DNA from: JBFMCC01 sp037445635
GTDB lineage: Bacteria; Chloroflexota; Anaerolineae; Anaerolineales; Villigracilaceae
Reading direction: 5' to 3'
DNA length: 64,000 nt
Assembly (NCBI GenBank): GCA_037445635.1
Contig: JBBIKC010000007.1
Location: forward strand, 27,634-91,633
Shown here: piece after piece, positions 45,782 to 54,399 of the stretch
How positions within the stretch are numbered: the stretch's first letter is position 1
Layout: the number at the start of each line of letters is the position of its first letter
Notes under the pieces: model-generated
What the model saw: the letters and a program-made list of their open reading frames with translations, nothing else
What the model was told of the DNA's origin: nothing
Database searches by the model: none
Translations under genes and position numbers: made by a program

Positions 45782-47380
45782 TCATCCTTTTACCGGTAAC
45801 GCGTCCGTATGCCGCCTGAAGCCGGCCCACGCCCGCGCATTGTAGGCAATGCTCCCGACGAGAGCCACCATGAGCCCGATGGTCGCTGTGCTCTCTGCTT
45901 TGATCAGGTGGGCATGAAAATAGCACCACACCAGCAGTCCCGCAAAGCCAGTCAGTATACCTAGGACTACACCTTTATACCCAGAGTCAGGCATATTTCG
46001 ATACACCTGAAAACCTCTGAATAACGCGGCGGCACAGAACCATAGAAGGACGGTCAAGCCCGGTATGCCCATCTTCACTGCGATGGATACATAGCTATTG
46101 TGGACATAGCGGGTGAAGCGAGAGACTCGGCCAGAGTCGACCCTCCCATCCGTCAAAGATCCGCTTGCTTCGGATGAATGCGCGGAGAGCGGGCGATAGC
46201 GATTACCCAAGCCCACACCAGTTAGTGGTTGTTTTCTTATTGCCTCAAGCGCCTTTTCGATCTCAAAACTGCGCCATTGCAACGATTGGGTCTCTGACGT
46301 ATCAGAAGGTGTGAGAATGGAACCAAAACGCTCAGAGATTCCAGCCAAAAACGGCGAGGAAAATGCTTGTGATAACGGTGCTCCTACAATCACACCGGCA
46401 ACAACCAGAGCAGCGCAGCCAGCAATAATGGCAACTCTTGCCTGACGCTGTTTAAATCTGGGCACGAGAACAATTAGGGCCAGTCCAAGGCCAATAATCA
46501 GAGCGACCCACTGTGCCCGCATGTAGGTGTAGAGATGTCCGCCACCTAGGAACAAAACCTGGATCAAACAAAGGGTCTTCAAACGCCAGTTAGGGCGACC
46601 GAGCACCAGAACGCCGAGAGCAACGAACCACATAAAGTGCATCAGCACCTGGCCGGCGGGAACGACTCTCACTGCGCCCGTTAGCTCGTAGACGCGCCAG
46701 TCACGGCTTACCATCATCGCTTGCAGCAGAGGATTGCCCGCGCCAAGGAATTGCTGGAGATAAATGATCATCGCCGTGAGATCGGCTATGATGAACAAAC
46801 CGATCAGCAAGACCCTTAGCTGCTCCGGTCGCTTAATCGCCCACAGAGCAATAAAAAAGGTCAGGTACAGAATCAATATGCGTAAATCACCCAAAGCCCA
46901 ATTCGATTCCACGTGTTCGAAGAAGAGTGCATAGAATGCTGAGAACACGGCTAGAATCAGAAACAATAACAGAGGGCCGCCTACAGGCCACCATAGCACT
47001 TTCAGTGTCCCGCGGTTCAGTTGCTGCAGGAAGACAAGCCCAAATAGTCCGATCAGGGCCATATCACGCAGGTCCAGGCCACCGCCGATCGGCAAACGCA
47101 AATCCACGACACTTTGTGGGATAAAACTGCCTGACAAAAAGATAAGCGCCAGCAATCCTACCTCAGGCCGGTACCAAAGCAGGAACACGACCGGCAGGCC
47201 AAGCCCGAGGATGACAAGACCCAAGGTAGCCAGTTCGGGCGCCAGGTACAACCCAGCAGCCAGCGATCCCAGGCAAAGCGCGCCTAAGGCGATTCCCAAT
47301 ACCCGGTACGTTCCAGGAGTAGCTGCGGACGGGATGGGGATAATCTGATTTGGCCTGGCGATCTGTCTGCTCTGAGCCAT
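45782..47380 (-). CDS. O-antigen ligase/polymerase family protein (Wzy-like)
   Basis: About 532 residues with roughly 12 transmembrane helices and a large external loop carrying the TGVGLGNRYRPLSAH and YVHNSYVSIAVKMG motifs of the Wzy_C/O-antigen ligase domain. It polymerises the exported repeat units. The open frame begins at 47485 inside the wzz gene; I chose the ATG at 47378-47380, which lies 10 bp after the wzz stop. A start at 47419 (29 bp overlap) is possible. Confidence 0.88.
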   Translation of the reverse strand: MAQSRQIARPNQIIPIPSAATPGTYRVLGIALGALCLGSLAAGLYLAPELATLGLVILGLGLPVVFLLWYRPEVGLLALIFLSGSFIPQSVVDLRLPIGGGLDLRDMALIGLFGLVFLQQLNRGTLKVLWWPVGGPLLLFLILAVFSAFYALFFEHVESNWALGDLRILILYLTFFIALWAIKRPEQLRVLLIGLFIIADLTAMIIYLQQFLGAGNPLLQAMMVSRDWRVYELTGAVRVVPAGQVLMHFMWFVALGVLVLGRPNWRLKTLCLIQVLFLGGGHLYTYMRAQWVALIIGLGLALIVLVPRFKQRQARVAIIAGCAALVVAGVIVGAPLSQAFSSPFLAGISERFGSILTPSDTSETQSLQWRSFEIEKALEAIRKQPLTGVGLGNRYRPLSAHSSEASGSLTDGRVDSGRVSRFTRYVHNSYVSIAVKMGIPGLTVLLWFCAAALFRGFQVYRNMPDSGYKGVVLGILTGFAGLLVWCYFHAHLIKAESTATIGLMVALVGSIAYNARAWAGFRRHTDALPVKG

Positions 47381-47390
47381 CGTCACAGCC

Positions 47391-48635
47391 TCATCCTGCT
47401 TTGGTCTCTGCGGAATCATGCTGGCTTTGCATGGCAGTGGACTCCTGCTCCACATCCAGATCGGCGCGCTCGTGCGAGGGATCACGCCGGCGGAATATGG
47501 TGCTGATGCGTTTCCAGATTTCTAGACCCGTATGTTCGCGCGATGGCTTTATTTGATGGCTCTCCATGTCATCAGATACCTGGCTTTGCGTCACTGTCCT
47601 ACGGCGTCCGCGCGACGACGTTTTGTGATCGCTCTCTGGGACAATCTCGCTCGCGACCTGGGAGCTGGAGAGATACTGGAAGAGAAGGGCCAGCATCACT
47701 CCCAACCCCAAACTGCCAACCAGGGCAAGCACTGCCAACTTGGGCCAGCTAGACTCAGGCACACCTGTCGCGTATGCCGGCTTAATGACCTGGATAAAAG
47801 TGGCAGCCCGAATCTCAGTAGCGATTAGCTCCGCCTGGTTGTATTTGCTCAGGATATCTTGATATACTGCACGTGCTTGCTCTACGTTCTGTGTCAGTAA
47901 GAAGTATTGGGGAGCCAGAGTCGCATACTGATCCAGTTCTTTCATGCGTTGGGCAATCAGCACATCAATCTCCCCAACCGAATCGACGGCCGTGGCAGCC
48001 TGTTCCAACAAGCGCTGATCGCGTTCCAATTGCAGTTGTTCGATAAGCCTTTGCTGCGTGGACATCTGACTCTCGAGTGAGTAGATGCCGTTCTGGATAC
48101 GAAAGTCAGCCAGGGTCCGCTCGGCAGCCCAGAGTTCTTCTTCAGCCACCTGTAACTGCCCGGCAAAGAGATCCTTCTCCGCCAAGGTTGATTGGGCGCG
48201 CAATTCGCCGTAGTAGGCGATGGCAATGCCGACATGCGTGTTGGCAATCGCCGCTGCCAGCTCAGGGCTCCGGGCTTCGACGGTCACATTGAGGAAATCA
48301 GCGTCGCTTGCCCGCTCCGCGTCCAGCGTATAGAGGGCATCTGCCCCATCCAGGCCGAGCTGGCTGGCGGTCTGCTGGTATACATCCTCACTCTGTAACA
48401 ACTCTACCAGGTTATTGATGGCGACAGTGATCTCATCGCGCGGGTTGAAGCGGTACTGGTCGTATGCCGCCACCTCCTCGCGCTGGGGCGCCGATATCTG
48501 TAGCCTGACAGTGGCTGCATACGCCGGTGCCGCGGATCGCGTTCCAAGCCACAGCGCCAGCTCAGTCACAACCACAACGAGAACAATCAGCCACAACCAG
48601 CGACGCACGACTCGTAACAGGTCGATCAGCTCCAT
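47391..48635 (-). CDS. Chain-length determinant protein (Wzz/PCP family, no kinase domain)
   Basis: About 414 residues. Two transmembrane helices (about 15-35 and 300-320) flank an extracytoplasmic coiled-coil domain with the Wzz signature regions. The long cytoplasmic tail (about 90 residues) is rich in charged residues and Gln/Ser and carries no Walker motifs, so the tyrosine kinase part seen in Wzc is absent or encoded elsewhere. It sets polymer length together with the Wzy-like protein. The start is the ATG at 48633-48635. Confidence 0.88.
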   Translation of the reverse strand: MELIDLLRVVRRWLWLIVLVVVVTELALWLGTRSAAPAYAATVRLQISAPQREEVAAYDQYRFNPRDEITVAINNLVELLQSEDVYQQTASQLGLDGADALYTLDAERASDADFLNVTVEARSPELAAAIANTHVGIAIAYYGELRAQSTLAEKDLFAGQLQVAEEELWAAERTLADFRIQNGIYSLESQMSTQQRLIEQLQLERDQRLLEQAATAVDSVGEIDVLIAQRMKELDQYATLAPQYFLLTQNVEQARAVYQDILSKYNQAELIATEIRAATFIQVIKPAYATGVPESSWPKLAVLALVGSLGLGVMLALLFQYLSSSQVASEIVPESDHKTSSRGRRRTVTQSQVSDDMESHQIKPSREHTGLEIWKRISTIFRRRDPSHERADLDVEQESTAMQSQHDSAETKAG

Positions 48636-48967
48636 ATTCTGCACTCTCTTTCATCTGAACACTAGATAAAACCTTGAACTCTTTTTCTCTTTCATCAAAA
48701 CCTTTAAGCACAACAATAACGGAGCGGATGATGTCATCAATTAGTCCATGATACACTGATGCAGTTCATCAGCACCAGGTTGCACTCAAGGCATCCCCAG
48801 TGCGCTCCGCAGTTCTAACATGAGTTTGCGGACTTCGAATGGTATATGTATGTTACAGCGCACTATCTTGTCCCTGAAGCTAGACACCAGGGACACATCT
48901 CAACTCCTAATCAAGATGGCCGGTTTTCTTTTGTTTTTAATTTGAGCCCGGATTATTTTCATCATTC
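48636..48967. other. 330-bp intergenic region with hairpins inside the EPS locus
   Basis: No gene. Two hairpins are visible: CTGATG-N5-CATCAG (48756-48772) and TGTCCCTG-N11-CAGGGACA (48869-48895). Neither is followed by a T-run on the minus strand. The gap separates the first four genes of the locus from the rest and probably contains an internal promoter. Confidence 0.5.
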
Positions 48968-50077
48968 TTACACAGTGGATACCGACAGGCTCACAATTTC
49001 CGAAGCGACAATCTCTACCTGCTCCTCGGTCAACTCTGGATACATGGGCAAAGAGAGAATCTCACTGCAGATCTTCTCAGCAACCGGAAACTGGCCGGGA
49101 GTGTGTCCGTTTTTTGCATAGAAAGGCTGCAGGTGGACAGGAGTGGGATAATGGATCGCAGTGCCAATACCACGTTCCTTTAGGTGCGCCTGCAGGGCAT
49201 CGCGATTCTGCGAGCGGATGACGTACAAGTGATATACATGCTGATATCCGGGGGGCTCAACAGGTGTGACAACCGGCGAACCCGCCAACAGCTTATCATA
49301 CAATGCCGCCAACCGCCGGCGCGCTTCTGTCCACTCATTCAGGTGCGGTAATTTCGCCCGAAGGATCGCCGCTTGGATGGTATCCAGGCGATGATTGGCT
49401 GGTCTCAGTTCATGAACATTCTTGACCCTTTGGCCGCAATTCCGCAGGGCACGGATTGTATCAGCCACCTTCTCATTATTAGTGGTGACAATACCCCCAT
49501 CACCGCAGGCACCCAAATTCTTCGTGGGATAGAAACTAAAGGCAGTGGCATTCCCCATACTGCCTGTCATCATGCCCTTGTATTTCGCACCATGAGCCTG
49601 ACAGGCATCCTCGATCACAACTAAACCGTGTTTTTCTGCGATCCCCAGAATCATGTTCATGTCAGCCGGAAGCCCATAGAGATGAACCGGAAGAATCGCT
49701 TTGGTACGCGGCGTGATCGCGTCTTCGATCTTCGTCGTGTCAATGTTGAACGTGAGGGGGTCCGCGTCGACAAATACAGGCTTGGCCCCTGTGAATGTGA
49801 TCGCCGCTGCCGTGGCCGTAAACGTATGAGTAGGAACGATCACCTCATCGCCGGGCCCAACGCCAAAGGCGCGCAAACTCAGTTCGAGAGCCGAAAGTCC
49901 GTTATCTACGCCGACGGCATACTTGGCTCCACAGTAGGAGGCAAACTCCTCTTCGAAACGGGTCACGTCCTGTCCCAGAATGAAGTCCGCGCGATCAAAA
50001 ATTCCCTGGATCGCTCGATTTATCTCCGGCTGAAGTTTCTGATGTTGGGTCGTCAGGTCAATCAAAGGGACGCTCAT
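48968..50077 (-). CDS. DegT/DnrJ/EryC1 sugar aminotransferase (cassette B)
   Basis: A 369-residue PLP enzyme with VPLIDLTTQHQKL, DNGLSALELSLRAF and FYPTKNLGACGDGG (PLP Lys). It belongs to the same superfamily as the cassette A aminotransferase but is clearly a distinct, diverged enzyme. It follows a LbH acetyltransferase and a Gfo/Idh dehydrogenase in the order seen in cassette A, so it probably aminates C3 of a UDP-sugar acid or a related keto sugar. Confidence 0.88.
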   Translation of the reverse strand: MSVPLIDLTTQHQKLQPEINRAIQGIFDRADFILGQDVTRFEEEFASYCGAKYAVGVDNGLSALELSLRAFGVGPGDEVIVPTHTFTATAAAITFTGAKPVFVDADPLTFNIDTTKIEDAITPRTKAILPVHLYGLPADMNMILGIAEKHGLVVIEDACQAHGAKYKGMMTGSMGNATAFSFYPTKNLGACGDGGIVTTNNEKVADTIRALRNCGQRVKNVHELRPANHRLDTIQAAILRAKLPHLNEWTEARRRLAALYDKLLAGSPVVTPVEPPGYQHVYHLYVIRSQNRDALQAHLKERGIGTAIHYPTPVHLQPFYAKNGHTPGQFPVAEKICSEILSLPMYPELTEEQVEIVASEIVSLSVSTV

Positions 50078-50083
50078 TTTTCC

Positions 50084-50575
50084 TCACTTTTTGGATTTTC
50101 GATTCTGGATGGGCCGCGCGGGGTTGCCTGCAACAACGGCGCCGGCAGGAACATCGCGGGTCACTACGCTCCCCGCGCCAATCAACGCGCCTTCGCCAAC
50201 CGTTACGCCGCAAAGGATGGTGGCGTTGCTACCAATCGAGGCGCGTCTTTTTATCAACGTCGGGATGCACTGCCAATCCGCCTCTGACTGTATTGCACCC
50301 GATTCGGTCGTAGACCGAGGATATTTGTCATTGATGAACATCACGCCATGGCCGATGAAAACCTCGTCTTCGATGGTGACACCCTCGCATATAAAGGTGT
50401 GGCTCGAAACCTTTACCCTTTTCCCTATGCGTGCGCCCTTCTGGATCTCTACAAAGGCGCCGATCTTGGACTCGTCGCCGATCTCACATCCGTACAAATT
50501 GACAAACGCGAAGATTCTGACGTTTTGTCCCAGCTTGACATCCGATGAAATCCGCGCGTACTCTGCATTTACCAT
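50084..50575 (-). CDS. Left-handed beta-helix N-acetyltransferase (cassette B)
   Basis: A 163-residue hexapeptide-repeat acyltransferase. GENVRIFAFVNLYG-like rungs, FINDKYPRST and GSNATILCGVTVG put it near WbpD/WlbB, but it lacks the Cys-containing tail of the cassette A enzyme. It should acetylate the amino sugar made by the neighbouring aminotransferase. Its start overlaps the end of the dehydrogenase gene by 7 bp. Confidence 0.85.
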   Translation of the reverse strand: MVNAEYARISSDVKLGQNVRIFAFVNLYGCEIGDESKIGAFVEIQKGARIGKRVKVSSHTFICEGVTIEDEVFIGHGVMFINDKYPRSTTESGAIQSEADWQCIPTLIKRRASIGSNATILCGVTVGEGALIGAGSVVTRDVPAGAVVAGNPARPIQNRKSKK

Positions 50576-51585
50576 TGGATCACCTCGTGCATCGAACCAT
50601 TGGCGATGGATTTTTGGGCCGCCTCGAGTATCTTCACCACGCGCAGGCCGTCACGGCCGCTACTATTAGGTTCCGAATGATTGATAATACAGTCGAGGAA
50701 ATGCTGGCATTCCTCTCGTAGCGGCTCCGTAATCCGAATCTTAGGTATGGTGATATCCCCGGAGCGATAATTATACTGGAATTCGCCAAAACCATTCGTA
50801 TAGGGTGGGGCTTCGACACCCTTGTCATATAGTTTGATCTTTTGCTCGCTTTCGATGTCGTTATAAACCGCCATTTTCTTGCTGCCAACCACGGTAACAC
50901 GCCTGACCTTACAAGGATCCAGCCAGCTTACATGTACATAGGCAGGTATCTGATTAGGAAATATCAGATTTAGATAGGCGACATCGTAGACTCCATCAGA
51001 GACGCAATGCATACCCTGAGCACTCACCGAAATCGGATTCTCGCCGATCAAACTGAGCAGAATAGAAATATCGTGCGGGGCCAAATCCCAAAGTACATTG
51101 GAGTCCCTCTGAAAGAGACCCAGATTCAGTCTTGCAGTATCAAAATAATAGATTTTGCCCAGTTCACCACTGTCAATGTACTTTTTCAACGCAATGACCG
51201 CAGAGTTATACTCGAAGGTGTGCCCCACCATCAACGTCAGACCCTTCGCGTCGGCCAACTCGATCAATTCCTCGGCATGCTGACTGTTGAGTGTCATGGG
51301 CTTTTCGATAAGCACATGCAAACCGTGGAGCAGACAGTCCCTGGCGATGGGGAAATGCGTGACTGGAGGTGTTGACACTACTACAGCATCCAACTTTAAA
51401 TCAAAGAGAGCCTGGTAGTTTTTCGTCGTTACTACTTGTGGGTAGAACGACCGAGCGCGTTCCAATCGCTCCTCCTTGGCGTCTGCAACCGCGACCAACT
51501 CCGCCGTCGGAAGATCGAAAAAGTTCCGGGCGAGGTTGGGACCCCAATAGCCAAATCCGATAACACCGACCCTTACTTCGTTCAT
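50569..51585 (-). CDS. Gfo/Idh/MocA family dehydrogenase (cassette B)
   Basis: A 338-residue NAD(P)-dependent oxidoreductase: VGVIGFGYWGPNLARNF, VVVSTPPVTHFPIA and IEKPMTLNSQHAEEL. It is of a different subfamily from the cassette A dehydrogenase. By position it provides the keto sugar for cassette B. An AAGGAG ribosome-binding site precedes the ATG. The exact sugar nucleotide is not determined by sequence. Confidence 0.88.
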   Translation of the reverse strand: MNEVRVGVIGFGYWGPNLARNFFDLPTAELVAVADAKEERLERARSFYPQVVTTKNYQALFDLKLDAVVVSTPPVTHFPIARDCLLHGLHVLIEKPMTLNSQHAEELIELADAKGLTLMVGHTFEYNSAVIALKKYIDSGELGKIYYFDTARLNLGLFQRDSNVLWDLAPHDISILLSLIGENPISVSAQGMHCVSDGVYDVAYLNLIFPNQIPAYVHVSWLDPCKVRRVTVVGSKKMAVYNDIESEQKIKLYDKGVEAPPYTNGFGEFQYNYRSGDITIPKIRITEPLREECQHFLDCIINHSEPNSSGRDGLRVVKILEAAQKSIANGSMHEVIQW

Positions 51586-51605
51586 ACTGGAACTCCTTCC
51601 CTTTA

Positions 51606-52403
51606 CTAATGGGCGCCTCTCGTTGAGATGACTGCCAGAGGTGTTTTCAAGATGATCAGCAGATCCAGCCAGAGGGATTGGTTCTTAATGTACTCGATAT
51701 CCTTCTGAATTTGCTGATTGAAATCAGCGGAGGAACGGGTTGTAATCTGCTGCAAACCCGTGATTCCCGGCTGGGCTTCCAGGCGCTGCATATGAAACGA
51801 CTTGAACATCTCCACCTCGTAGGGTATAGCGGGCCTCGGGCCTACTATGCTCATGTCGCCGCGAAGTACGTTATAAAACTGAGGCAACTCGTCGAGACTG
51901 TATTTTCGCAAGAATTTACCGGGGCCAATGATTCTCGGATCGTCAACCAATTTACGCGTCGTGACTTCCTTGCCTTGAATGGTCGCCATTTGCTTTTCGT
52001 CGTTTTCAATCAGGGCCTTCACATAAGCGCGATGAATAGACGGATCTGCGTTCAATTTCATTGTCCGGAACTTATAGAGTTTGAAATCTTTCCTGACCCA
52101 TTTTGTACGCATCCCATCACGGTGCCGGACGGCACCAACCCGCTCTTGCACAAACAGGATCGGGCCCGGCGAGTAAATATAAATCAGCAAGCCAATGAGG
52201 ATCATGACAGGGAAGAAAACGACCAGCACAGTCAGCGCGATCACAAAATCAAGGATGCGCTTGATGGTGTAGTAACCGTCTGCTCTCGCAGCAACGATTC
52301 GCATCAGATTTTGATCATCTTCCATTCTAGTGGAAATGAACATCTCGTTCTCCATGTTAAACCTCTTCATCAACTTGTCTTGATTACCAGTCACAATGGC
52401 CAT
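51606..52403 (-). CDS. Undecaprenyl-phosphate sugar-1-phosphate transferase (WbaP/WcaJ-like)
   Basis: A 265-residue initiating enzyme of the bacterial sugar transferase family. After a short cytoplasmic N-terminus there is one membrane hairpin (FVIALTVLVVFFPVMILIG), then FVQERVG, YKFRTMK and the catalytic-site region YSLDELPQFYNVLRGDMS, IVGPRP. It transfers a sugar phosphate to undecaprenyl phosphate and so starts the repeat unit. The ATG at 52403 has no ribosome-binding site; an internal ATG at 52353-52355 is preceded by AAGAGG and may be the true start. It is the first gene of the exopolysaccharide run. Confidence 0.92.
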   Translation of the reverse strand: MAIVTGNQDKLMKRFNMENEMFISTRMEDDQNLMRIVAARADGYYTIKRILDFVIALTVLVVFFPVMILIGLLIYIYSPGPILFVQERVGAVRHRDGMRTKWVRKDFKLYKFRTMKLNADPSIHRAYVKALIENDEKQMATIQGKEVTTRKLVDDPRIIGPGKFLRKYSLDELPQFYNVLRGDMSIVGPRPAIPYEVEMFKSFHMQRLEAQPGITGLQQITTRSSADFNQQIQKDIEYIKNQSLWLDLLIILKTPLAVISTRGAH

Positions 52404-52988
52404 TCCATGTTTTACTGAGAGCGCCGAAAGCCATAGCGATTTTGTGATCCGGTCTGGCTAGAAACCTGCTTGCGGCCGGTGCTTTAGCCTCGATTGGATT
52501 GAACGGTATTTCTTTGCACCTCAATGTACGATGCGGATTCGAGCGATTGTCACAGTTTGTCTACACTATTTCGATTACAATTTAACAGAAAAAGTATTTT
52601 TTCACCTTGGATATTTATTTGAAATTATTTGAATCGCCCTGCCTGCTGTGCCGTGCCGATAAGGAAGAACACAGAAGTAATCCCCGTATACATCCCAAAA
52701 TATTTAAGCAAGGGGAGCCTAACTTGCTATCCCCAAATGTTCTCGGACGGTCCTGCAGAGAGATTAGGCCTGTAAGCACATAGTGTGGCAGGTGGTTGAG
52801 TAGGCGATGGGGTCCCAACACCTGCACTTGCGTCAGGTGTATGCCCTTACGGGCTGCTCGACCGTCTCCGCATCGAGATCACAATTTGAATTTGCATACA
52901 ATACACACCCCTGCCAAAAGCAAATATGTCTCGTTCAGAAGATTAAAGGCAGGCTTTCTTTATCGGTGGGAAAACAGGTTAGACAGAA
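52404..52988. other. 585-bp region upstream of the EPS locus
   Basis: No gene. Two adjacent hairpins lie at 52818-52854 (ACACCTG-N9-CAGGTGT and GCCC-TTAC-GGGC). They have no T-run and could be part of a long leader. The region must carry the promoter of the sugar transferase gene and is the natural target for the response regulator next to it. Confidence 0.5.
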
Positions 52989-53693
52989 TCAGCTGTCTTT
53001 TCTCGGTGCAAACAAATACCCTCGCCCCCAATGCGTACGGATGTATTGATGACCATATTGGCCGTCCGATATTTTCTTTCGCAAATAGTGTATATACAAT
53101 GCCAGCATGGACGAATCATTGGTGTACAGGTCTCCCCAAACCTCACGAAAGAGTTCCCGGTGCGGGATGACCTTGCCCAGGTTGCGTACAAGGTATGCAA
53201 GAAGGGTGTATTCTTTTATGGATAGATCAATTAGATTATCCCAAAGCAATACCGTTTGGGAATCCAGGTTGATCTCCAAAACAGAATCGGCATAACGAGT
53301 GATCTTCTGATTGTTGCTTGCCGCCTGAGCGCTGGAACGCCGCAATAGAGCACGCACTCGCGCCTCGAATTCGCTGCTATTAAATGGCTTTTTAATATAG
53401 TCATCAACACCAAGTTTAAATGCGTGAACGATGCCGGACTCGTCGGCCCGCGCAGTCAACATCAGAATGGGGACATCCGACATCTCGCGTATCCGTTCGC
53501 ATACTTCAAATCCGTTCATGCCGGGCATCATAATATCCAAAATGATCAGATCGGGGTGGATCTCATAAGTTTTTTTTAGGCCATCTGCTCCCGACAAGGC
53601 TTGGAACACAGTGAGACCAAGAGGACCCAGTATAACCTCAACCAGTTTGCAGAACTCGATGTCATCATCAATGATGACGATCTTCTTATTCAT
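52989..53693 (-). CDS. OmpR/PhoB-family response regulator (orphan)
   Basis: A 234-residue two-domain regulator. The receiver has the acidic pocket IIDDDIEF, phospho-acceptor Asp53 (LDIMMPGMNG), Thr80 and Lys101/102 (YIKKPF). The winged-helix output domain ends with YIRTHWGRGYLF. No sensor kinase gene is adjacent. It is read in the same direction as the exopolysaccharide genes and lies directly before them, so control of that locus is the best guess. A GGAGAG ribosome-binding site precedes the ATG. Confidence 0.92.
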   Translation of the reverse strand: MNKKIVIIDDDIEFCKLVEVILGPLGLTVFQALSGADGLKKTYEIHPDLIILDIMMPGMNGFEVCERIREMSDVPILMLTARADESGIVHAFKLGVDDYIKKPFNSSEFEARVRALLRRSSAQAASNNQKITRYADSVLEINLDSQTVLLWDNLIDLSIKEYTLLAYLVRNLGKVIPHRELFREVWGDLYTNDSSMLALYIHYLRKKISDGQYGHQYIRTHWGRGYLFAPRKDS

Positions 53694-53781
53694 TCTTTGG
53701 TCTCTCCATGAATGACAGGCAGGGCCGCACTTCTACCCCAGGAAAGTCCTTGATGCCGATGGGTAACCGCACACCAAAGAC

Positions 53782-54006
53782 TCATTTTGGCAGGAGCGTG
53801 CCGGTATTAACTTTCAGGACGTAAGCGGCTTTCCGCAGATTACTGAGAAACATGTCATTATCGTCGAACTCGTCAAAATTCTCGTAGGTGCCTTTCCAGA
53901 TTTTTATTGCGGTAGGCTCGCTACATCCGCGCTTCCGCATCTCCCCGATGAACTCGTCATACGACATACCTATCTTAGCGGCAAGTTCTTGTACTCTACT
54001 GGTCAT
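53782..54006 (-). CDS. Small HTH-like protein (XRE-type fold likely)
   Basis: A 74-residue protein with AAGGAG upstream of the ATG. LAAKIGMSYDEFIGEMRKRG and TAIKIWKGTYENF resemble the helices of an XRE-like helix-turn-helix, and the C-terminal AAYVLKVNTGTLLPK matches the last helix and end of such domains. It is 88 bp upstream of the response regulator in the same direction. It may be a small regulator of the locus. Family call is tentative. Confidence 0.6.
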   Translation of the reverse strand: MTSRVQELAAKIGMSYDEFIGEMRKRGCSEPTAIKIWKGTYENFDEFDDNDMFLSNLRKAAYVLKVNTGTLLPK

Positions 54007-54386
54007 GACTGCCCACTCCTTTCCGACGCGAGGCTTTCACCAGGAATACTTCAGAGCATTGGCTGCATTTTACGGCTATGCCCCGCGAAGCAAGATGAGA
54101 CGAAACAAGTATTTGAATCCTTAGAATATTATTTATTTTATTGAGATTGCCACAACCGTCAAGGTGCAAATGGCCTATGATAATCGAAAAAACTATAGAA
54201 ATTTGGGTCGTTAAGTAAGATTATAATTCGAGTTTGTAATAGATTGTTCGCGGACCACAGGCCTCATTGGGAGCTGCCTCTGTCCGGCCGGCGCGTGGAA
54301 AACTTACGACCGCCTCCGGACTGCGATATGAACCGGCCGGCTTCGAAATAGGCCGGGCGGTCACAAAAAGCGCCTGCCTTTTCCCT
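54007..54386. other. Intergenic region between divergent genes
   Basis: About 380 bp with no gene; no repeats or hairpins of note were seen except GC-rich segments after 54260. It holds promoters of the divergent small HTH gene and the membrane protein gene. Confidence 0.45.
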
Positions 54387-54392
54387 TATAAT
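54387..54392 (+). promoter_or_regulatory. Probable -10 element giving a leaderless mRNA
   Basis: Consensus TATAAT ends 7 nt before the ATG of the following gene, which has no Shine-Dalgarno sequence. The same arrangement is seen at menA. The -35 region is weak by eye. Confidence 0.5.
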
Positions 54393-54399
54393 CGGGGAA

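Noticed and set aside
30299..53693. Exosortase/PEP-CTERM system, suggested by FemAB, NodB and Wzz genes
   Set aside because: No exosortase gene and no protein with a PEP-CTERM-like tail were seen in the window.
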